Shown piece after piece: positions 59,259 to 64,000 of a stretch of DNA of 64,000 nt (position 1 is the first letter of the stretch; the number at the start of each line of letters is the position of its first letter). The notes beneath the pieces were generated by a model, which saw only the letters and a program-made list of their open reading frames with translations, was not told where the DNA came from and made no database searches. Source of the DNA: Verrucomicrobiota bacterium (GTDB lineage Bacteria > Verrucomicrobiota > Verrucomicrobiia > Opitutales > Opitutaceae); NCBI GenBank assembly GCA_023399155.1, contig JAEWQP010000007.1:62001-126000 (forward strand), written 5' to 3'. The position numbers were made by a program, and so were the translations under genes.

Positions 59259-60218
59259 ATGGCCACTGTCCTAGTCACCGGCGCTGCCGGATTCATCGGC
59301 TCCCATCTTGCGGAGCGTCTGTTGGCCGATGGGCACGAGGTGATCGGTGTGGACAACTTCGATCCATTCTATCCGCGGGCCGCGAAGGAGCGGAATCTTG
59401 TCGTCGCCCGGACCGCCGGCCGGTTCCGGTTTTGCGAGATCGACCTCCGGGACGCGGGCGCGCTGGCGGCGGCGGTCGGGCAGGCGGGCGGCGGGCTCGA
59501 TGCCATCGTTCACCTCGCGGCCAAGGCCGGTGTGCGGCCCTCGATGAGTGACCCGGTCGGGTATCAGGAGGTCAACGTCGCGGGCACGCAGAACCTTCTC
59601 CAGCTCGCGCGCCATCACCATGTACCGCAGTTCGTTTTCGCGAGTTCCTCGAGCGTCTATGGGATCAACCCGAATGTCCCGTGGCGCGAGGATGACACCG
59701 TGCTGCGTCCGATCAGTCCCTATGCGAGCAACAAGGTCAGCGCGGAGCTCATGGGCCACGTCTATTCCCATCTCTACGGGATCCGCTTCCTCGCGCTGCG
59801 CTTCTTCACCGTCTACGGCCCGCGCCAGCGGCCGGACCTCGCCATCCACAAGTTCTCGCGACTGATCCGCGAAGGGAAACCCCTGCCGTTCTTTGGCGAC
59901 GGATCGACACGCCGCGACTACACATTTGTCGGCGACGCCGTGGACGGCATCGTCGCGGCTCTTGGATACACGCGCACCCCGTACGAGGTGATCAACATCG
60001 GGCACAACGAACCGGTCTCGCTCGCCGAGCTCACCGGCCAGCTGGAGTCGGCGCTCGGTCGCCGCGCCATCCTCGACCACCAGCCGGAGCAGCCGGGAGA
60101 TGTGCCGCAGACGTGGGCGGACCTGACGAAGGCGCGCAGCCTGCTCGGTTACCAGCCGCGCGTCACGCTGCGCGACGGATTGCGGGCATTTGTCGATTGG
60201 CTGGATCGCGAGGGTTGA
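59259..60218 (+). CDS. NAD-dependent sugar-nucleotide epimerase/dehydratase (UDP-glucuronate 4-epimerase-like)
   Basis: A 319-residue extended SDR. The dinucleotide motif is VLVTGAAGFIGSHLAERLLA, followed by GVDNFDPFYPRAAKERNL, IVHLAAKAGVRPSMSDPVGY, FASSSSVYG and the YxxxK pair in ISPYASNKVSAELMGHVYS. LRFFTVYGPRQRPDLAIHKF and YTFVGDAVDGIVAAL are the substrate-binding blocks. 'VDNFDPFYPRAAKERNL' and 'AAKAGVRPS' match UDP-glucuronate (or related UDP-sugar) 4-epimerases, which supply galacturonate-type residues. All catalytic residues are present. It is 54 bp after the GT2 gene and 14 bp before the cytidylyltransferase gene. Confidence 0.85.
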   Translation: MATVLVTGAAGFIGSHLAERLLADGHEVIGVDNFDPFYPRAAKERNLVVARTAGRFRFCEIDLRDAGALAAAVGQAGGGLDAIVHLAAKAGVRPSMSDPVGYQEVNVAGTQNLLQLARHHHVPQFVFASSSSVYGINPNVPWREDDTVLRPISPYASNKVSAELMGHVYSHLYGIRFLALRFFTVYGPRQRPDLAIHKFSRLIREGKPLPFFGDGSTRRDYTFVGDAVDGIVAALGYTRTPYEVINIGHNEPVSLAELTGQLESALGRRAILDHQPEQPGDVPQTWADLTKARSLLGYQPRVTLRDGLRAFVDWLDREG

Positions 60219-60232
60219 GCCAAGCTCCCACC

Positions 60233-60790
60233 GTGCACGTCGTCGGATCGATCATCGCGCGGCTGGGGAGCAAGCGGCTCCCGTTCAAGAATCTGCTGCC
60301 GTTTGCGGGGAAACCGCTTGTCGGGCTCGGGATCGAGATCCTGCGCGCGACGCGGCTCGTGGATGAGATTGTCGTCTCCACCGAGAGCGAACTCATCGCG
60401 CGGGTGGCGCGCGATTTTGGCGCAACGGTGCTGCGGCGACCCGAGGCCCTGGCTCAGGACAACGTGCCCTCCGTGCCCGTGTTTCAGCACATCGTCGAAA
60501 ACTTCCCGTGCGACGTGCACGTGAACTTCAACATCAACCTGCCGCTCTGCGAACCGGCCGTGGTCGATCGCGCTGTCGAACTGGCGATCGAGAAGGAAGA
60601 GGCGCTCTCCGTACCCTATGCCGCCTGGGCCCAGACCGCGCATCGACTCCGCAACTACGGAGATCCCTGGGCTCCCGAGAAGAAAGCCTTCCTTTTCGAG
60701 GATTCACGAGCTGGTCCGCTTGATGTGCACACGCTCGAGGACCTGCTGGAGGTCTATCGCGCGAAGCAGGGACGGATCGAAGGTTGGTGA
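60233..60790 (+). CDS. CMP-sugar (acylneuraminate/KDO-type) cytidylyltransferase family protein
   Basis: A 185-residue protein from GTG 60233; a TTG at 60215 overlapping the previous stop is also possible. The nucleotide-binding start IIARLGSKRLPFKNLLPFAG (consensus ARxGSKRLPxKN) near residue 7 and IVVSTESELIARVARDFGA are typical of NeuA/KdsB/PseF-type enzymes that make CMP-activated acidic sugars. VHVNFNINLPLCEP occupies the place of the 'NVQGDxPL' metal region but lacks its aspartate. With 185 residues it is shorter than KdsB (about 245), so the C-terminal dimer arm is reduced. It is the last gene of the cassette, and the stop codon starts a heptad repeat array. Confidence 0.75.
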   Translation: MHVVGSIIARLGSKRLPFKNLLPFAGKPLVGLGIEILRATRLVDEIVVSTESELIARVARDFGATVLRRPEALAQDNVPSVPVFQHIVENFPCDVHVNFNINLPLCEPAVVDRAVELAIEKEEALSVPYAAWAQTAHRLRNYGDPWAPEKKAFLFEDSRAGPLDVHTLEDLLEVYRAKQGRIEGW

Positions 60791-60871
60791 GGGACCACGG
60801 ACCACGGACCATGGACCACGGACCACGGACCACGGGCCACGGACCACGGACCACGGACCACGGACCACGGA
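60791..60871 (+). repeat. GGACCAC heptanucleotide tandem array
   Basis: Directly after the TGA stop (60788-60790) come about eleven copies of the 7-mer GGACCAC with few variants (GGACCAT, GGGCCAC). The last unit lies 8 bases short of the LysR stop codon on the other strand. The unit is not self-complementary. Confidence 0.9.
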
Positions 60872-60879
60872 GGGCGCGG

Positions 60880-61875
60880 CTAGCGCTTTTTCGATCCGGC
60901 GGCGAGGGTGCGTTGCCCCGGACCGCGTGAGCGCCCGGCCTGCAGCGCGGCGGCGAGATGGTCGATGAAGCTGTCGAGGATCGGATGGTCTGCGTCGGTC
61001 TCGGCCAGTGTCATGGCGTTCCAGGTACGCTTGAATCCGCGTCGTCCGAGCCGCACGGCGGCGAGTGTTCCGCGCTTGAGCTCGGGCGCCACCGCCCACT
61101 CGGCGAGAAACGAGACACCGAGCCCCGCCTTGACCATCTCGATGATGCCCTCGGTCAGCAGCACGCTGGTGTAGCGGCGGGGCCAGATGCCCGCGGGCTG
61201 CAGGAACTGCACGCAGATCCCCGATTCCTCCGGCGTCGGCGCATAAAGCAGGATGTGTTCGCCCGCAAGGTGGGCGGGCTCCACGCAGCGGCGTTTCGCC
61301 AGCGGATGATCCGGCGCGACGACGAGGAAGATCTCGTCGTGAAGCACCGGTCGCCCGCGCACGCGCGGGTCCGCGATATCCGAGGCGGTGATCACCAGGT
61401 CCACCTCGCGCTCCATGAGCGCATCGAGGGAACGATAGGTCGCCTCGGCCACGACCCGGACTTCCGCCTCGGGATGGCTCGTGCGAAAGGTCTGCATGAC
61501 CGCGGGGAGCCAATGGTAACCCGTGTAGCAATGCGTGCAGAGCCGGATCGTGCCGCCCGCGCCGGAGCGCAGGCGCCCCAGGCGGTCCTCGACGTCGTCG
61601 ATCGCGGCGAGCACGCGCACCGCCTGTTCGAAGACGATCTCGCCCGCGGCGGTGAGGCGCATCGCGCGATGTTCCCGGCGGAACAGTGGCAGCCCTGCGA
61701 TCGTCTCCACCTGCCGCAGCTGGTGTGAAAGCGCGGATGGGGTGAGGTGCAGCCGGCGGCTCGCGGCCGTGAGCCCGTGCTCCTCGCCCACGGCCCGGAC
61801 CAGCCGCAGGTGTCGCAGCTCGAGGGCGGAATAGCGCTCGTCGGTCGCGGCAGAGGATTGAACGGTTTTCAACAT
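60880..61875 (-). CDS. LysR-family regulator, MetR-like
   Basis: A 331-residue protein from ATG 61875. The winged-helix N-terminus is LELRHLRLVRAVGEEHGLTA, then ASRRLHLTPSALSHQLRQVE, which is the LysR HTH. The effector domain has LCTHCYTGYHWLPAVMQTFR, similar to MetR (ECHTCFDWL-type), and EREVDLVITASDIADPRVRG, LVVAPDHPLAKRRCVEPAHL. MetR responds to homocysteine and controls methionine genes, but there are none here, so the name is not assigned. A ~20-residue C-terminal tail is basic. It is divergent from a lipoprotein gene with a 211-bp gap that contains an AT-rich patch around 61875-61915, a likely site for autoregulation. Confidence 0.88.
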   Translation of the reverse strand: MLKTVQSSAATDERYSALELRHLRLVRAVGEEHGLTAASRRLHLTPSALSHQLRQVETIAGLPLFRREHRAMRLTAAGEIVFEQAVRVLAAIDDVEDRLGRLRSGAGGTIRLCTHCYTGYHWLPAVMQTFRTSHPEAEVRVVAEATYRSLDALMEREVDLVITASDIADPRVRGRPVLHDEIFLVVAPDHPLAKRRCVEPAHLAGEHILLYAPTPEESGICVQFLQPAGIWPRRYTSVLLTEGIIEMVKAGLGVSFLAEWAVAPELKRGTLAAVRLGRRGFKRTWNAMTLAETDADHPILDSFIDHLAAALQAGRSRGPGQRTLAAGSKKR

Positions 61876-62086
61876 AACGGTGCGAACGTTTAATTTCTCT
61901 CAATGATGAGGCAATGCTATCCTCTGCCCTGCCAGCACCAAAGCCTCCGGCGCGAGCCGGGTGGGCGGCGGTGCCGGGCTGCACGCGGACCCGGGGGAAT
62001 ATGGGTTTTGTAGGAGCCCGGGCTCGCGTGCGGCGCCGGGGCGCACGGGGCGCCCGGTGCGGCACTTTCCACCACATCACTTCGCC

Positions 62087-62821
62087 ATGAATCCCATCCG
62101 TTCGATCCTTTCCCGATCCGCCGTCGTGCTCGTCGTTTCCCTGCTCCTGGGCGGCTGCGCCACCTCGAGCCGGTTTGCCGTCGCCTCCGTGCGTCATGAA
62201 ATACCGAATACGCAGCCGAGGTCCTACCGCCTCACCGGGGGGCCGTCGCTGGCACCGGCGGCCGATCCCGTGCTCGCGGATGTTCGCACCGCCCTGTCGG
62301 GCCGCGGCCTGTTTGAGTCGCCCGGGGGCGTGCGCCCCGACCTGGAGATCACGGTGGACCTCGAGCGTGGACCAGCCGTCTCCCGCGTGATCACGACCAC
62401 GGAGCCGGTGTATCTGGTGCCGTCGCTCTCGGGCTTGCCGGGACGCCCGCAGGCCCCGTCGAGCGCGATCCTTGCGCCGCGCGTCATTGCCCGGCGCGAG
62501 GTGGCACGCACCGTGGTCGTCTATCCGCGGCTGCTGCATCTGACGGCCCGCTTGGTGGACGCCCCGGCCGGAGCGCCGGCCGCTTGGGAGGTGGCAGTGC
62601 TCCACGAGGGCACGTCGCCGCAGCCCCCAGCGAGCGAAGCACGCTGGATGGTCGCCGCCGCGATGGACTGGATTGACCGGGCGAGCGAGGGTCCTGCCGT
62701 GATTGAGGTGGATCGCGACGATTCGCGGGTGGCATTCTTGGAACAGGGGGTGCGCGCGGAGGCACGCGGCCTGGCGGCGCAGACGGGCCCGGAGCGGCAG
62801 CCGCAGCGCGCCGACGGTTGA
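62087..62821 (+). CDS. Lipoprotein of unknown function
   Basis: A 244-residue protein from ATG 62087. It has a clear lipoprotein signal peptide (SAVVLVVSLLLGGCATSS, lipobox LGGC). The mature protein is beta-rich (RSYRLTGGPSLAPAADPVLA, VRPDLEITVDLERGPAVSRV, VYPRLLHLTARLVDAPA), resembling the general pattern of DUF4136-like lipoproteins, but I cannot confirm the family. The C-terminal ~40 residues are charged. It is likely anchored in the outer membrane. The divergent LysR-type regulator is its only obvious regulatory neighbour. Confidence 0.65.
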   Translation: MNPIRSILSRSAVVLVVSLLLGGCATSSRFAVASVRHEIPNTQPRSYRLTGGPSLAPAADPVLADVRTALSGRGLFESPGGVRPDLEITVDLERGPAVSRVITTTEPVYLVPSLSGLPGRPQAPSSAILAPRVIARREVARTVVVYPRLLHLTARLVDAPAGAPAAWEVAVLHEGTSPQPPASEARWMVAAAMDWIDRASEGPAVIEVDRDDSRVAFLEQGVRAEARGLAAQTGPERQPQRADG

Positions 62822-62893
62822 TCGAAGCAGACGTGGTCCGGGTCGCGACCCGCGGCGGTGCGACCCGGATTTGACGGAGTTTTTACAGTGATA

Positions 62894-62921
62894 CCCGCCG
62901 GGGGTGTTTTACCCCGGCGGG
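62894..62921 (+). terminator. GC hairpin between the lipoprotein and following gene
   Basis: A perfect 10-bp stem (CCCGCCGGGG with CCCCGGCGGG) and 8-base loop (GTGTTTTA) lie 73 bp after the lipoprotein stop and 25 bp before the next start. A T-run precedes rather than follows it, so it may be a 5' leader structure of the next gene. Confidence 0.45.
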
Positions 62922-62945
62922 CAATCTGCCGAATGAGGGGATGTG

Positions 62946-63704
62946 ATGTCTTTTCCAAGGAGGGAAAAGGCGGTCCGTCGCCGTAAACGGAAGGATCCGG
63001 GGCAATCTTCTCGCCGCGCCGGGCTGTCGCTATCCGTCTTCATTGCTCTCCTTGCCGTGTGTGCTTCACCCGAGTCCCGCGCACAGTCGCAGGGGCCAGC
63101 TTCAAAATACGAACGTGCCGCTCCTGTTGCCGCCGCGCCAGGTCCGGTGCATTTCAATCTCAACTTCCTGCCGTGGCGCAAGGAGTCGGCTGCACGCCAG
63201 ACCGTCGAGTCGGCGTTGTCGAAGACAGCCCCCTCGCGAACGCCCGCGACAGTCTCGACCTCGCGAAACTCCGCGTATCTGCCGGCAGGCGGTTCGATTC
63301 CGCTGCGATTCGCCGCGACGCGCTCCTGGCCTGACCGCATGGCGTCGGCGGACGAGACCGCGCTGTCGGTCGCGCTCGCACCCGACCCTGACTTTGCCAT
63401 TCGCCGCGAACAGCTCGTCGCCGAGCATGCGGCGGGCGTGCCCGCCGTGCCGTCGGTGACTCCGACGGAATCCGGTTCCGTGACGGTCACGGCGTCGTCC
63501 GCGGACGCAGCCGTGTATCGCTCGCCGCAGATCGTGCCGCGGCCGATGATTTCGGGACTGGGCGAGGTGATCCTCACCACGGACCTGGTGCTCCGCTCCC
63601 TGCACGACATACCGACTGCGCGCGGGTCGGTGCCGGAGGGCTTTCGCCCAGCGGTGCCCCAGACGCGCTCATTCGATTCCGTGCCGGCGACGGTCGCGCC
63701 ATGA
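62946..63704 (+). CDS. Exported protein of unknown function
   Basis: A 252-residue protein from ATG 62946, with AGGGGAT a few bases upstream. After a long basic start (RREKAVRRRKRKDPGQSSRR) there is one hydrophobic segment (LSLSVFIALLAVCASP) and an SRA-QS cleavage-like site; the remaining 200 residues are low in cysteine and rich in Ser, Thr, Ala and Pro. No motif is recognised. The very basic N-region before the hydrophobic segment is unusual for a signal peptide and could instead mean an uncleaved anchor. It overlaps the next gene by 4 bp (ATGA), so the two are translated together. Confidence 0.6.
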   Translation: MSFPRREKAVRRRKRKDPGQSSRRAGLSLSVFIALLAVCASPESRAQSQGPASKYERAAPVAAAPGPVHFNLNFLPWRKESAARQTVESALSKTAPSRTPATVSTSRNSAYLPAGGSIPLRFAATRSWPDRMASADETALSVALAPDPDFAIRREQLVAEHAAGVPAVPSVTPTESGSVTVTASSADAAVYRSPQIVPRPMISGLGEVILTTDLVLRSLHDIPTARGSVPEGFRPAVPQTRSFDSVPATVAP

Positions 63705-64000
63705 TCCTGCTCCACCTGTTTTGCTCGGCCGTGCCGCGCGCCATGGACACGCCGCGGATGCGGACCCTCGCCCGCACCCTCTGCGTGGTCCTCCTGGGCG
63801 TGATTTTTGCCGGCGCGCTGCTGCGCGGCTCCGACGAATCGCCTGAGCCGACGGCGCCTGCGGCCGGTTCCGGGCGCGGAAACGTCTCCATCATCCACCT
63901 ACCCGACGGCGCTGCAGTCGATGCGCCGGCCAAGGATGGCCCGGTCTCCGTGGGCGTCGCGGAAGGGCCCGCCGAGCAGCCTGCGGCCCCTGCGGAGATT
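63701..64000 (+). CDS. Membrane-anchored protein, N-terminal part (cut by window edge)
   Basis: A frame opens at ATG 63701, overlapping the previous stop, and stays open to the window edge (100 codons). After a short basic segment there is one hydrophobic helix (RTLCVVLLGVIFAGALLRG, residues ~25-43), followed by a Pro/Ala/Gly-rich hydrophilic stretch (SDESPEPTAPAAGSGRG, VAEGPAEQPAAPAEI). This layout fits an inner-membrane anchor with a long linker to a domain outside the window. No family can be named from this part. Confidence 0.6.
   Translation, partial: MILLHLFCSAVPRAMDTPRMRTLARTLCVVLLGVIFAGALLRGSDESPEPTAPAAGSGRGNVSIIHLPDGAAVDAPAKDGPVSVGVAEGPAEQPAAPAEI

Noticed and set aside
60791..60871. 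CRISPR-like array
   Set aside because: The repeats are 7 bp in direct tandem with no spacers and no cas genes are nearby.

Overview
The window comes from a high-GC, Gram-negative chromosome. Outer-membrane proteins (FadL-type and MtrB/PioB-type barrels), a LolA-like protein, lipoproteins and an HldD-like heptose epimerase show an LPS-type envelope. ThuA-domain, DUF4380-like, GH9, NamZ (DUF1343) and DmsE/MtrB genes together with heptanucleotide intergenic arrays make an Opitutaceae-like verrucomicrobium my best guess. That is an inference from gene content; there is no rRNA gene or other taxonomic marker here.

Layout. 1-13.8 kb is mixed housekeeping: a truncated fadL-like gene, a HAD phosphatase, ABC1 kinase plus phasin, a TrmH-type rRNA methyltransferase, DUF2062 plus a fatty-acid desaturase, dinB, a NUDIX hydrolase, a polytopic membrane protein, DoxX, ThuA, purB and a secreted CotH-like protein. 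14.3-19.3 kb is a multihaem electron-transfer locus: an octahaem DmsE-like lipoprotein, an MtrB/PioB-like outer-membrane barrel, a small monohaem cytochrome c and a membrane-anchored NapC/NirT-type heptahaem cytochrome, which together look like a route for electrons across the envelope. 19.3-28.3 kb holds a chorismatase gene (hydroxybenzoate from chorismate) facing a seven-gene minus-strand operon: ACP, ketosynthase, ketosynthase-like partner, LolA-like protein, MMPL exporter, B12-binding radical SAM enzyme and AMP-ligase. This resembles an aryl-polyene/xanthomonadin-type pathway but lacks the usual ketoreductase, dehydratase, thioesterase and acyltransferase.

28.4-49.4 kb returns to housekeeping and carbohydrate genes: tapT, cinA, uvrC, namZ, a TPR protein coupled to a five-PAS hybrid histidine kinase, a gamma-glutamylcyclotransferase-like protein, a GNAT, an SDR, a GH9 glucanase with a DUF4380-like companion, hisC behind a pair of matching palindromes, deoA and a PaaI-type thioesterase. 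49.5-60.8 kb is a surface-glycan locus: a divergent HldD-like epimerase with altered catalytic residues, then eight tightly packed plus-strand genes (unknown protein, sulfotransferase, methyltransferase-like protein, two GT4s, a GT2, a sugar-nucleotide epimerase and a cytidylyltransferase). Four consecutive products of different enzyme classes end in the same ~95-residue Rossmann-like module, which I consider the most interesting feature of the window. 60.9-64 kb holds a MetR-like LysR regulator, a lipoprotein and two small secreted or anchored proteins, the last cut by the window edge.

A second theme is intergenic. Several convergent or gene-end intergenic spaces carry 6-7 bp tandem arrays that begin at, or within a few bases of, the stop codon, often as mutually complementary inverted arrays from both flanking genes.
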